A stretch of 64,000 nucleotides of DNA from positions 1-64,000 of the forward strand of contig NZ_JAUPEC010000026.1 in NCBI RefSeq assembly GCF_030551755.1, written 5' to 3'. The notes below the pieces were generated by a model, which saw nothing but the letters and a program-made list of their open reading frames with translations, made no database searches and was not told where the DNA came from. The DNA is from Pseudocolwellia sp. AS88. GTDB taxonomy: Bacteria; Pseudomonadota; Gammaproteobacteria; Enterobacterales; Alteromonadaceae. The position numbers and the translations under genes were made by a program. Positions 55,619 through 64,000 of the stretch are shown here, one piece after another (position 1 is the first letter of the stretch; each line of letters opens with the position of its first letter).

Positions 55619-57418
55619 TTATTTAAATCTTCTTCTGAAACCGATAAGCAATAATACTAACGGAGTGAATAAACCAAAGCTTGCACCTTGTCGTTCTGTC
55701 ACTTCTTCATCTGCAGAGCAGTCTTCAACTATGCCGTTAGGAATTGGTTGAAGTCTTACTGCTCTCACCACTTCTTCAGTAATAGGAGAACCATCTGTTT
55801 CGTCAATTAACTCATTACCAAAGTAATCACGAGCATTAATTCTAATTAACGCTGTTGCTGAAATTTCGTTATTGTCGTTGATACTCTGTGCATCAATAAT
55901 CGTATATTCAGAATCACATGGTAAATAGCTATTTAAATCAATAAAGTTATCAGAACCAATATCGTAAATAAAACCATGGGTACGACGTGAACTACCATCT
56001 GTAGTAATATCAGTTTCTACTTCAGCAGAACCAACAACAAAACCATCTTCGTTAATTGATCTTGGAATAGTAGAACTACCTGTAAAAAACACATCAGGTA
56101 ATACAGCTTCAATATTATCTAAGTTACTTACATCAGCATAATAGAAAACGCTACGAGTAGAACCACTAATAGTTTTACTTAAATAACCAACAGCAATATC
56201 ATTATTGTTTATATCAGTTGCACGTGAACTAAAATAAGTTTCATGATCTGTATTGATATCAACAACTCTATTGTTGTTAAAAACTACAGCATACGTTGAT
56301 CTTGTTTCAAACTCATCAGGTGTTTGTACATCATTGTCGAACCAACCATGAGAATAGCCTACAACAACACCTGAGTCGTTTATTGCTTGAGCAACACTTT
56401 GTAATTCACGGGTATCATCTTCATGAGGAGTTACTAAGTAACCCAATGTTTCTGAGTTTTCAATCTCACCACTGCTATTAATGGTCCATTTAAATGCTTC
56501 AGTAGAATACAGGTTATCTAAAGTTAAACCGTTATTCGTTAAAACAAGATCTAAACACACGTCAAATGGTAGTTCTTCTAACTGCTCTTCTGTTGAACAG
56601 TTTTCTTCAATAAATTCAACAGCATCCTCAGAAATACTAGTACTTGCGTAACCAATAGCAACACCACTTTCATTAATGTCTGATACAACAGAAACGCCAC
56701 CGTAAGTAGACTCAGGTGCGATTAATGGGATAATCGTATTACCACGGTCAAGTGAATAGAAACCACGAGTACTGAACTCTCTTAACCAGTAGTTTACACT
56801 TGTATCATCACTAGTGTCTTCGGTGTCTTGGTCGTTAACAATTTCAACAGGTAGATAAGGGGCGCTTGCACTACCATAAATCCAACTGTTGTTAGTAATA
56901 CCATTAACAAAATCGACTGTTGAACGTGTTAGTTCACTGCTAACCGTAGTAGGCTCACCATCAAAACCAGTATCAAAAATACTAAATTCTTCAGAAGCAT
57001 CACCTGTATTAAGCAACGCAGCAACGTCACCATATTTTTGATAAGCAAGGTTTGAACTTAAGCTAATGATGTAACTTAATGCCCAAAAAGAATCATTTTC
57101 AGTAGGCGTACCCGCTCTTAAAGCTTCTTCATCTTCAATGTCATCATAAACCAACGTGAATTCGTGGCTTAAACTTGCAAGTGAAACAATACTGTCAAAG
57201 TCGTCTTCATCTAAGAACTCATATTGAACAGAAAAGTTGTAGGCCTGAGTGCCCGAGATCACCATTTCGCCTGAGTTATTTTCTTGTATAGCAAAAGTGT
57301 ATTTGTGAGTGTCTGCGGCACCTTTATCGATTACTTCGTAAGAAGCAGCGTGAACGGTTGTGCCAACTAACGCACTACAAACACTTAATGCGAGTATTCT
57401 TTTTGCAAATTTTTTCAT
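55619..57418 (-). CDS. DUF3466 exported protein with C-terminal sorting-type tail (599 aa)
   Basis: Signal peptide ending TVHAASYEV (about residue 26). A long beta-rich region with repeated INxxGxVVGxS and INNNDIAVGY units (SDINESGVAIGYAS, QAINDSGVVVGYSHG, TDINNNDIAVGYLS, RSINEDGFVVGSAEV) is seen in DUF3466 proteins. The end (GASFGLFTPLVLLLIGFRRRFK) is a hydrophobic helix plus basic residues, like a GlyGly-CTERM/rhombosortase signal but with a weak Gly motif. Envelope protein of unknown function, adjacent to uup as in relatives. Confidence 0.85.
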   Translation of the reverse strand: MKKFAKRILALSVCSALVGTTVHAASYEVIDKGAADTHKYTFAIQENNSGEMVISGTQAYNFSVQYEFLDEDDFDSIVSLASLSHEFTLVYDDIEDEEALRAGTPTENDSFWALSYIISLSSNLAYQKYGDVAALLNTGDASEEFSIFDTGFDGEPTTVSSELTRSTVDFVNGITNNSWIYGSASAPYLPVEIVNDQDTEDTSDDTSVNYWLREFSTRGFYSLDRGNTIIPLIAPESTYGGVSVVSDINESGVAIGYASTSISEDAVEFIEENCSTEEQLEELPFDVCLDLVLTNNGLTLDNLYSTEAFKWTINSSGEIENSETLGYLVTPHEDDTRELQSVAQAINDSGVVVGYSHGWFDNDVQTPDEFETRSTYAVVFNNNRVVDINTDHETYFSSRATDINNNDIAVGYLSKTISGSTRSVFYYADVSNLDNIEAVLPDVFFTGSSTIPRSINEDGFVVGSAEVETDITTDGSSRRTHGFIYDIGSDNFIDLNSYLPCDSEYTIIDAQSINDNNEISATALIRINARDYFGNELIDETDGSPITEEVVRAVRLQPIPNGIVEDCSADEEVTERQGASFGLFTPLVLLLIGFRRRFK

Positions 57419-57442
57419 CAATAACTAACTCTCAATTTTGTA

Positions 57443-59359
57443 TTACAATTCGTCTAACTGTTGCCATCTAGCATAAGTTACTTCGAGCTTGGACTCTGTT
57501 TCTTCAAGCTGGTTCAATATTTTTTTGGTGTGTACTTCATCATTACTGGTAAAGAAGTCAGATTGGTTAACTTGTTCTTGTAATGTTTCAATTAAATTTT
57601 CTAATTCTTCAATTTCTAAAGGCAGCGCTTCAAGCTCTTTAGCTTCTTTAAAAGATAGCTTTTTCTTCTCAGCTTTTTTAACCGGTTTAGCTGCACTGTT
57701 ATCGTTTTTAGCCGTTTTAACTTTTGGATGATTGTCAGCCATTTTTTGGCGTTGTTCGTCTTTGTAAGCAATGTAACTATCTACATCATCATAACCACCA
57801 ACGATTTGAGTAACATCCCCAGTACCGTCGAAATATAAACAGGTATTAACACAGTTATTTACGAAGTCGCGATCATGGCTCACTAAAATAACCGTTCCTG
57901 AATAATTTGCAACGACTTCTTCTAATAATTCAAGGGTTTCTATATCTAGATCGTTTGTTGGTTCATCTAAAATAAGTAAATTACTTGGACGTAAAAACAG
58001 ACGAGCTAATAGTAAACGGTTTTTCTCACCACCTGATAAAGCTCTTACCGGGGTACGTGCACGTTTAGGACTGAATAAGAAATCTTGTAAGTAACCAAGT
58101 ACATGACGAGTTTTGCCATTAACGGTAACTTCTTGCTTACCTTCAGCAACAGTATCTTGAACCGTTTTACTTAAATCAAGCGCTTCTCTGTGCTGGTCGA
58201 AATAAGCTACGTCTAGATTAACACCGCTGCGCATTGTGCCTGATGTAGGTTGAAGCTTCTCCATAATCAACTTAATTAACGTTGACTTACCTGTACCGTT
58301 AGCACCAATTAAAGCCAATCGATCGCCACGTATCATTAATAAATCTAAGGCATTGATAATAGTTTTATCACCAAAGGTCATGTTTAAGTTTTCACATTCA
58401 AATACTAACTTACCTGAACGATCACCATGAGTGATATTGATACCACCTTGGTTTTTAACTTCACGACGTTGCTCACGTTCCGCTCGAAGTTTCTCTAATG
58501 AACGCACACGACCTTCATTACGCGTTCTACGTGCTTTAACACCTTGGCGTATCCAAACTTCTTCTTCAGCTAATTTTTTATCGAATAAGGCATTTTGCTG
58601 CGCTTCAACTTGTAAATCGTGTTGCTTTTGCTCAATGTATTCGTCGTAATTACCTGGGTAACTAGTTAATTTACCACGGTCTAAATCTAAAATACGTGTC
58701 GCTAAACCACGGATAAACGCCCTATCATGACTAATAAATACAATAGTACCTTGGAAGTCTTTTAAGAATTGCTCAAGCCATAACACACTGCTGATATCTA
58801 AATGGTTAGTTGGCTCATCAAGTAACAAAACATCAGGTTCAATAACTAAAGCTTTTGCTAATGCTAACTTACGTAACCAACCACCTGATAAATCGTGTAC
58901 CATTTTGTCAGCTTCAAGCTTTAACGTAGTAAGAGCTTTATCAATGCGTTGTTCGTCTTGCCAAGCATTAGCTTGATCTAATTTTTGCTGAACATCAGAC
59001 AACTTGTTTAAGTTATCTTCTGATGGATCTTCACCAATCAAACTGATCAAATAATGATACTGTTTAATTAAGTCAGCATTTTCTTTAACGCCTTGAGCAA
59101 CATAATCAAATACCGTCATGTCGCAAGACTCTGGTGGATCTTGCTCAAGCATGGCTAACTTAACGTTGTTAGACATAAGCAACTGACCATCGTCAAGGTT
59201 TTGCATGCCGTTTAAAATCTTTAATAATGATGACTTACCGGCACCATTTCTTCCCACTAAACAAACTCTTTCGCCTGTTTTAATGGTTAAATCTGCTTTA
59301 TCTAAAATGCTGTCTTCGCCAAAGGCTAACTCACCTTGCGAGATACGAATTAATTCCAT
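57443..59359 (-). CDS. uup: ABC-F ATPase Uup
   Basis: Two ABC domains in one chain with no membrane part: Walker A GRNGAGKSS (about 36-44) and GANGTGKST (about 352-360), signatures LSGGWLRKLA and LSGGEKNRLL, and Walker B LLLDEPTNHLD and LILDEPTNDLD. The C-terminal Lys-rich segment and coiled coil (LPLEIEELENLIETLQEQV) is the DNA-binding tail specific to Uup. ABC-F proteins act on ribosomes. Uup limits precise transposon excision in E. coli. Confidence 0.95.
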   Translation of the reverse strand: MELIRISQGELAFGEDSILDKADLTIKTGERVCLVGRNGAGKSSLLKILNGMQNLDDGQLLMSNNVKLAMLEQDPPESCDMTVFDYVAQGVKENADLIKQYHYLISLIGEDPSEDNLNKLSDVQQKLDQANAWQDEQRIDKALTTLKLEADKMVHDLSGGWLRKLALAKALVIEPDVLLLDEPTNHLDISSVLWLEQFLKDFQGTIVFISHDRAFIRGLATRILDLDRGKLTSYPGNYDEYIEQKQHDLQVEAQQNALFDKKLAEEEVWIRQGVKARRTRNEGRVRSLEKLRAEREQRREVKNQGGINITHGDRSGKLVFECENLNMTFGDKTIINALDLLMIRGDRLALIGANGTGKSTLIKLIMEKLQPTSGTMRSGVNLDVAYFDQHREALDLSKTVQDTVAEGKQEVTVNGKTRHVLGYLQDFLFSPKRARTPVRALSGGEKNRLLLARLFLRPSNLLILDEPTNDLDIETLELLEEVVANYSGTVILVSHDRDFVNNCVNTCLYFDGTGDVTQIVGGYDDVDSYIAYKDEQRQKMADNHPKVKTAKNDNSAAKPVKKAEKKKLSFKEAKELEALPLEIEELENLIETLQEQVNQSDFFTSNDEVHTKKILNQLEETESKLEVTYARWQQLDEL

Positions 59360-59409
59360 TGATTTATTTCAACTCTAATTTATGTAATCTGTGTTTATGC
59401 AAATTTTGC

Positions 59410-59640
59410 TTAAGTTAACTGGCTAATTTCTGCTTGAGTAAATGGCCAAAATAACTTCTCAGCGCTGCTTATGCTTTCAAGTACCGGAATACTAATACCG
59501 TATAATTCAACTAATTTATCATCTTCAACAATATCAATAATGTTGACTTCACTTAAAGGTTTAACCTTTGTAAAAAGGGCTAACGCGTCTTCGCATAGAT
59601 GACAGCCTTCACTGCTGTATAAGTTGTATTTTATTGTCAT
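59410..59640 (-). CDS. glutaredoxin-like DUF836 protein (76 aa)
   Basis: Thioredoxin fold with CHLC active site (residues 14-17, SSEGCHLCEDAL) and GISIPVLES holding the cis-Pro. Small proteins of this type lie between rlmKL and uup in many gammaproteobacteria. Its redox partner is unknown. Confidence 0.85.
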   Translation of the reverse strand: MTIKYNLYSSEGCHLCEDALALFTKVKPLSEVNIIDIVEDDKLVELYGISIPVLESISSAEKLFWPFTQAEISQLT

Positions 59641-59923
59641 AATCTTTCTATTCGTTCTACATGTAATTAACTTATTGCTAAGTTGATTAACCTCAGCTTG
59701 GGTTAAGCTATTTTACTCAATAATGCTATTTAAGCGCCTATCTACGTTATTTTTACGCCCAATAGCCAGCTATTGGTTTATAAAAATGCCTTGATAATCA
59801 CATAAATTTCATGATTGAGAGAGAATTAAGGCCTTTTATGTTCTTAATCTTGATAAAGCTAAAAGATACTTTAATAAATCAATGAGTTATTAAATCCATT
59901 AACCAGAGTTGAGGTTAATTAGT

Positions 59924-62053
59924 TTAAATTTTTGTGATCAACCAACTGTTATGAATATGCTTGTTACGTAAAAAATCTTTATCGCGTGTTTGCTCTGTTA
60001 TAGCTTGTGCTTTTACGCCCAAGAGCTCCATCGCTTCAAAGTCCATCTTAAAGTTACGCTTATTGTTGGTAAAAATAAGTTCGCCACCCTCAGCTAAAGA
60101 ATTCAAACCGTCAGTAATTAGTGCAACATGATCACTTTGCACATCAAAGCTGTCTTCCATTCTTTTAGAATTTGAAAACGTTGGCGGGTCAATAAAAACA
60201 ACATCAAATTTTTGTTTATTATTTTTAAGCCACTGCAAACAATCTGCTTGTACAAACTGATACTTATGACCAGATAACTTATTCAAGGTAAAGTTGTCTT
60301 GCGCCCAATCTAAGTAGGTTTTAGACATATCAACAGTTGTGACTTCGCTCGCGCCATGTAAAGCTGCTTGCAAAGAAACAGAACCTGTATAAGCGAAAAG
60401 GTTAAGTAGGGTTTTATTCTTAGCTTTTTGCGCAACGATTTGACGCGTTTTACGGTGATCTAAAAATAAACCTGTATCTAAATAATCCCACAAGTTAACT
60501 TTTAATTTAGCGCCATATTCCGTTACTACGATAGATTGCTGACTCTTATCTACCTTCTCGTACTGATTTTTACCTTTTTGCTTAGCACGTGTTTTTAACA
60601 CTACTTGGCTAGTTGGTATATTCAAAACTTTAGGAGTGAAGTAGATAACTTCTTGTAAACGTTTTGCCGCTTTTTCTTCATCAATTGTTGATGGTGCTGC
60701 ATATTCATGAATAACAACATATTCATTATAAATGTCTACAGCAACGTTATATTCTGGAATATCAGCATCGTATAAACGGTAACATTCAATTTGTTCTTTT
60801 TTGAGCCAGTTTTTCAAGCCTTTTTTATTTTTAACTAAGCGGTTAGCAAAGGCTGAATCTTTTTGGTCAAAATCGCTGTTAGGATTACTTGCATCTTTGT
60901 CAGCTTGTTTAGCATCAATGTTATAAAGAGCTAATTGACAATCTAATGGACCATTTTTAAATTTATAACGCTTAAATGTCGCTAACTTAAGCATGCTTAA
61001 CAACTCAACATTCGCTGTTAAAATAACAACACGCCAATTTAAGAATTGTGATTTAAGTTTTTTACCAAACAAAGCAAAGTTTTCAACTAACTCTGGCAAC
61101 TCACCAATACGAACACCGTAAGGCGGGTTGAATAGAATTGTACCTTCTTTACCAAAGGTGTTATTTAGGTTGTTAGAGTCTTTACATGAAAAGTCGATAC
61201 ATTGCTGAAGCTTAGCCATTCGCGCATTTTGTTGTGCGGTATGAATAACACGGCTATCAATATCGTTACCAAACACTTTTACCTTAACATTAGCTAAGCC
61301 AGTGTTTGTAGCTTCAACAGCTTTATCAAAAACATTTTCCCAAACAGCAGGACTATGACTCAACCAGTTCTCAAAGCCCCACTTCACTCTATCAATGGAC
61401 GGTGCGGCACCAGCAGCCATAGAAACAGCTTCTATTAAAATAGTACCTGAACCACACATAGGATCTAATAAAGGCTTAGTTGTATCAGCCAACCAACCTG
61501 AACGTTGAATAATGGCTGCAGCTAAGTTTTCTTTCAACGGAGCAGCACCACTATTTTGACGATAACCACGCTGGAATAAACCACGACCTGAAAAGTCTAG
61601 GTAAATAGCGATACTGTTTCTTAACAAACGCGCTTGGAAGCTAATGTCAGGGTCAGACTTTTGTACGGTAGGACGCTCTAAATCGTTATCTCTGAAATGA
61701 TCAACAATCGCATCTTTAATGGTTAAACCACCAAATTGGGTATTTCGAATTTCTTCACTCTGGCCAACAAAATCAACAGAAAATGTTTTTTTGTTTGAAA
61801 ATACTTCAGACCAATTGATCAAAGACGCCGCTTTAAACAACTCATCTTTATTGTTTGCATCACCCTCACCTAGCTTTAATAGCACCCTAGAAGATAAACG
61901 CGTCCACAAACTAATGCGGTAGCCAATCTCAAGGCTTGCTGAAAAATAAACACCTTCAGGTTTTTGAACGACAGATTCACCACCAAGTTTTTTAACTTCT
62001 TCAAAAAGTAAAACTTCGATACCAGGAGATGTTAGAGCTAAGAATTGATACAT
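59924..62053 (-). CDS. rlmL: bifunctional 23S rRNA methyltransferase RlmKL
   Basis: Methylates G2445 (N2) and G2069 (N7) of 23S rRNA. The N-terminal THUMP region leads to the RlmL domain with NPPYGVR (about 309-315), and the C-terminal RlmK domain has LLNLFAYTGSVSLQAALHGA and the DPPTFSNS motif. At 709 residues it matches the fused E. coli protein. Monocistronic. Confidence 0.95.
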   Translation of the reverse strand: MYQFLALTSPGIEVLLFEEVKKLGGESVVQKPEGVYFSASLEIGYRISLWTRLSSRVLLKLGEGDANNKDELFKAASLINWSEVFSNKKTFSVDFVGQSEEIRNTQFGGLTIKDAIVDHFRDNDLERPTVQKSDPDISFQARLLRNSIAIYLDFSGRGLFQRGYRQNSGAAPLKENLAAAIIQRSGWLADTTKPLLDPMCGSGTILIEAVSMAAGAAPSIDRVKWGFENWLSHSPAVWENVFDKAVEATNTGLANVKVKVFGNDIDSRVIHTAQQNARMAKLQQCIDFSCKDSNNLNNTFGKEGTILFNPPYGVRIGELPELVENFALFGKKLKSQFLNWRVVILTANVELLSMLKLATFKRYKFKNGPLDCQLALYNIDAKQADKDASNPNSDFDQKDSAFANRLVKNKKGLKNWLKKEQIECYRLYDADIPEYNVAVDIYNEYVVIHEYAAPSTIDEEKAAKRLQEVIYFTPKVLNIPTSQVVLKTRAKQKGKNQYEKVDKSQQSIVVTEYGAKLKVNLWDYLDTGLFLDHRKTRQIVAQKAKNKTLLNLFAYTGSVSLQAALHGASEVTTVDMSKTYLDWAQDNFTLNKLSGHKYQFVQADCLQWLKNNKQKFDVVFIDPPTFSNSKRMEDSFDVQSDHVALITDGLNSLAEGGELIFTNNKRNFKMDFEAMELLGVKAQAITEQTRDKDFLRNKHIHNSWLITKI

Positions 62054-62453
62054 AAAGGGTTTCCAGAGTAATTAATGGCGCGATTATAAACAAGAACCGT
62101 CAGTACTTAAACCTATTAACTCTTAATAGACGATAATTAACGAATAATATTAGTCTCTAGGTTAATTAAATGTGTAACTAATCATTATTTGGGATTTTTA
62201 TTTAGAGAAAGGTTTGTTGCTAAGATTGCTCTAAATACCTGAAAACACCAAATTGTGCATTTAAAAACCGTAAAGTGCTCGATAAACTTGCACCATTCAA
62301 TATTTATCAAGTTAAACAATAAAAGCAGTTGCAAAGTATAACCACACTCCTTATGATGCACCTCATTCAAGCAGAGGTAACTTTGCAGAATATTCTTTTA
62401 GAGAGAATTAAAACTTCTAAGGCTTGTTTAAGTGTTCACTTAAACCATTCGGA
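62054..62453. other. gene-free stretch upstream of tRNA-fMet
   Basis: No supported gene. A palindrome GTTTAAGTG-TT-CACTTAAAC lies at 62426-62445, nine bases before the tRNA, in the expected promoter/start region. Confidence 0.55.
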
Positions 62454-62530
<77 letters not shown>

Positions 62531-62571
62531 ATTCAAAATACTCAAAAATACCATTAGCACCATTAACGACC

Positions 62572-62697
62572 TAGTCGTCAGTTCCCTCTTTACAAAGTCA
62601 GGGCTCCGACAACCAATCTAATTTTCAAGTTTAACTAATAACTTTCATAACTCTGGTCGTCAGTTCATTCTTTATAAGTTCAGGGCTCCCGCAACCA
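62572..62697 (+). repeat. two decayed copies of the tRNA-fMet 3' end
   Basis: TAGTCGTCAGTTC...CAGGGCTCCGACAACCA (62572-62615) and TGGTCGTCAGTTC...CAGGGCTCCCGCAACCA (62654-62697) each repeat the T-arm and acceptor end of the intact tRNA (GGTCGTCAGTTC...CTGGCTCCCGCAACCA), with changed bases and lost 5' halves. They look like remnants of tandem tRNA copies or of integration events at this tRNA. Confidence 0.75.
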
Positions 62698-62757
62698 ATC
62701 TATAAAAAATCAAATGTTTGAAAAGACCTTACCAACGAATTACACTAATTTCACCAA

Positions 62758-63470
62758 TTATTGAAAGATAAAAATAATTTACCACAGAGGCGCTTCGCTT
62801 TAAGAGGCAGGTCAAGAGCTAAACCTTATTCTTTGTTCTTTGGGGTTGATCTTTTAATTAGAGGAATTCGCGTAATTATCTAAAGAGACGTTTATCAACG
62901 AATTCCACGAATTTCTTAAACCTATAAAACTCTTTCTTTATTAATATTTACTCTGTGTAGGACGAAGTCCCTCCGTGTTCTCTGTGGTTGATCTTTTAAT
63001 TAGATCAATTGTTGTAATTAGTTGATGAGATATTTACCAACGAATTACCCTAATTTCACGAATTATTTAAAACACTAAAAACCCTTCCTCTATGGTTTAT
63101 CTTTTAATTAGAGTAATTGGCGTAAGTAGTTGACAGTTTTTTTATTGGAAGACAAAGCAATTAACCACCGAGAGCACAGAGTTGTGCTTCGCACACACCG
63201 AGAAGTTCAAAACACTATTTACTAAAGGCCTAATCAACGAATTTTTTAAAGTAATAAATCTTTTCTCGGTGCAGGACGAAGTACCTCGGTGTGCTCTGTG
63301 GTTGATCTTTTAATTAGAGCAATTGGTGTAATTAGCTGAAAAGATATTTACCAACGAATTACACGAATTGTTTAAAGCAATAAATCTTTCCTCTGTGAGG
63401 ACGAAGTCCCTCGGTGCACTCTGTTGTTGATCTATTAATTTGGGTAATGAGCTGACAGTTTTATATTGAA
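62758..63470. repeat. degenerate interspersed repeat block
   Basis: The unit (G)TTGATCTTTTAATTAGAG recurs at about 62845, 62987, 63095, 63301 and 63426, each preceded by a (C)TCGGTG...CTCTGTGG-type segment and often followed by ACCAACGAATTACACGAATT. Inverted pieces (ACCACCGAGAGCACAGAG, 63163-63181) face the last two. Spacing is irregular (about 108-206 bases). No reading frame is present. It is a decayed array of a non-coding repeat family. Confidence 0.75.
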
Positions 63471-63478
63471 AAAAAACA

Positions 63479-63516
63479 AAAAGCCGTTTTAACAACATTG
63501 TGTTAAAGCGGCTTTT
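63479..63516 (-). terminator. intrinsic terminator after the wecC-type gene
   Basis: Sixteen-base stem with one G-T pair (AAAAGCCGTTTTAACA/TGTTAAAGCGGCTTTT), six-base loop and a U-rich run on the minus transcript. Confidence 0.85.
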
Positions 63517-63577
63517 CAATACGATAAAGCTTAATAACTTATCTAAATAAGTTTATACCTATAGAATAAACCTAAAG

Positions 63578-64000
63578 CTAAGCTCTTGTGTTAAGTACCG
63601 GAATACTTACACTTAAATCGTTATAACAAACATGGTCTGTTACTAAAATAACAACATCAGCCCATGCTTCCATTTCAGCTAACGTTTCAACACGCTCACA
63701 ATCCCAAGCAGGAACATAAGGGTCGTGGTATTTAGTTTCGATACCTTGAGACTTAAAGTGTTCTAAAATCGCATCTGCTGGAGTCTCACGACAATCATCA
63801 ACGTTAGCTTTATAGGCAACACCTAAAATACCAATTTTAGTACCGTTAACAGATTTTAATAATTCAATCGCATCGTTAGCAACTATCACCGGACGTTGAT
63901 CATTAATAGCACGAGACAAACGAACCAACTCACCCGACTTAGTGCTTTCAACTAAGAACCAAGGGTCAATTGGAATACAATGTCCGCCTACACCAGGGCC
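63578..64000 (-). CDS. wecC: nucleotide-sugar dehydrogenase, WecC type, 3' part only (141 aa visible)
   Basis: The visible frame begins at the window edge with GPGVGGHCIPIDPWF, holding the catalytic Cys of UDP-sugar dehydrogenases, and continues through the C-terminal substrate/NAD region (GILGVAYKANVDDCRETPADAI, YHDPYVP). The text GVGGHCIPIDPWFL and VDDCRESPA-like pattern favour UDP-N-acetylmannosamine dehydrogenase or a related UDP-HexNAc dehydrogenase. The 5' part lies beyond 64000. It oxidises a UDP-HexNAc to the uronic acid for surface polysaccharide. Confidence 0.85.
   Translation of the reverse strand, partial: GPGVGGHCIPIDPWFLVESTKSGELVRLSRAINDQRPVIVANDAIELLKSVNGTKIGILGVAYKANVDDCRETPADAILEHFKSQGIETKYHDPYVPAWDCERVETLAEMEAWADVVILVTDHVCYNDLSVSIPVLNTRA

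Overview
The window comes from the chromosome of an AT-rich marine gammaproteobacterium, most likely of the Alteromonadales (Colwellia/Thalassotalea type). The grounds are the uvrY-uvrC-pgsA-tRNA(Gly/Cys/Leu) block, fabA with a FabR-type operator, uup, rlmKL, DUF3466, DUF3334 and DUF2959 genes, and selO. The species cannot be fixed from sequence alone.

1-810 is the start of a chromosomal integron: most of an attC site at the left edge, one gene cassette read leftwards, the probable attI region, and a perfect LexA box in front of the integrase gene. The integrase gene intI starts at 811 but is cut after codon 267. Its missing last 53 codons lie 21 kb away at 22613-22774. Joining 811-1611 to 22613-22774 restores a 320-codon IntI exactly in frame, with the break inside the conserved His-x-Leu-Arg-His catalytic box.

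1612-22612 is therefore a mobile element of about 21 kb inserted into intI. Its ends carry inverted repeats (AAGATGATCTT, 5-6 bp, TGTTACAT). At the right end is a tightly coupled operon of three different tyrosine recombinases plus a GIY-YIG/T5orf172-type protein. At the left end is a small HTH/coiled-coil protein of the kind seen with Tn554-like recombinases. The cargo looks like a defence island: a Gabija-type pair (OLD nuclease plus UvrD-like helicase), an Xre regulator, an SF2 helicase with a small partner, a lipoprotein plus lipoprotein-lipase pair, a free-standing nitrilase-fold enzyme with a new N-terminal region, and a very large NACHT NTPase ending in a PD-(D/E)XK nuclease-like domain. 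The last three units match no named defence system that I recognise and are the best candidates for something undescribed.

22775-31320 returns to the chromosome: small membrane proteins, a glutaredoxin, then a nitrate-uptake operon (periplasmic binding protein, permease, ATPase, outer-membrane porin). The leader of this operon has two hexaloop hairpins and an intrinsic terminator, and the gene just upstream encodes an ANTAR-domain antiterminator, so the NasT-type circuit can be read directly from the DNA.

31327-50004 holds ordinary chromosomal genes: an ABC-2 exporter, DUF3334 and DUF2959 proteins, an EAL-HDOD signalling protein, a nucleotide pyrophosphatase lipoprotein, a phosphoribosyltransferase, a TPR lipoprotein, a GH94 phosphorylase plus GPH symporter operon with a LacI-family operator, a SUKH-like protein, SelO and a GT2 glycosyltransferase.

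50201-57418 has seven tRNA genes (three Leu, three Gly, one Cys) behind uvrY-uvrC-pgsA, then fabA and a DUF3466 surface protein. 57443-64000 has uup, a glutaredoxin-like gene, rlmKL, tRNA-fMet followed by two decayed copies of its 3' end, a block of degenerate repeats, and the 3' part of a wecC-type sugar dehydrogenase.
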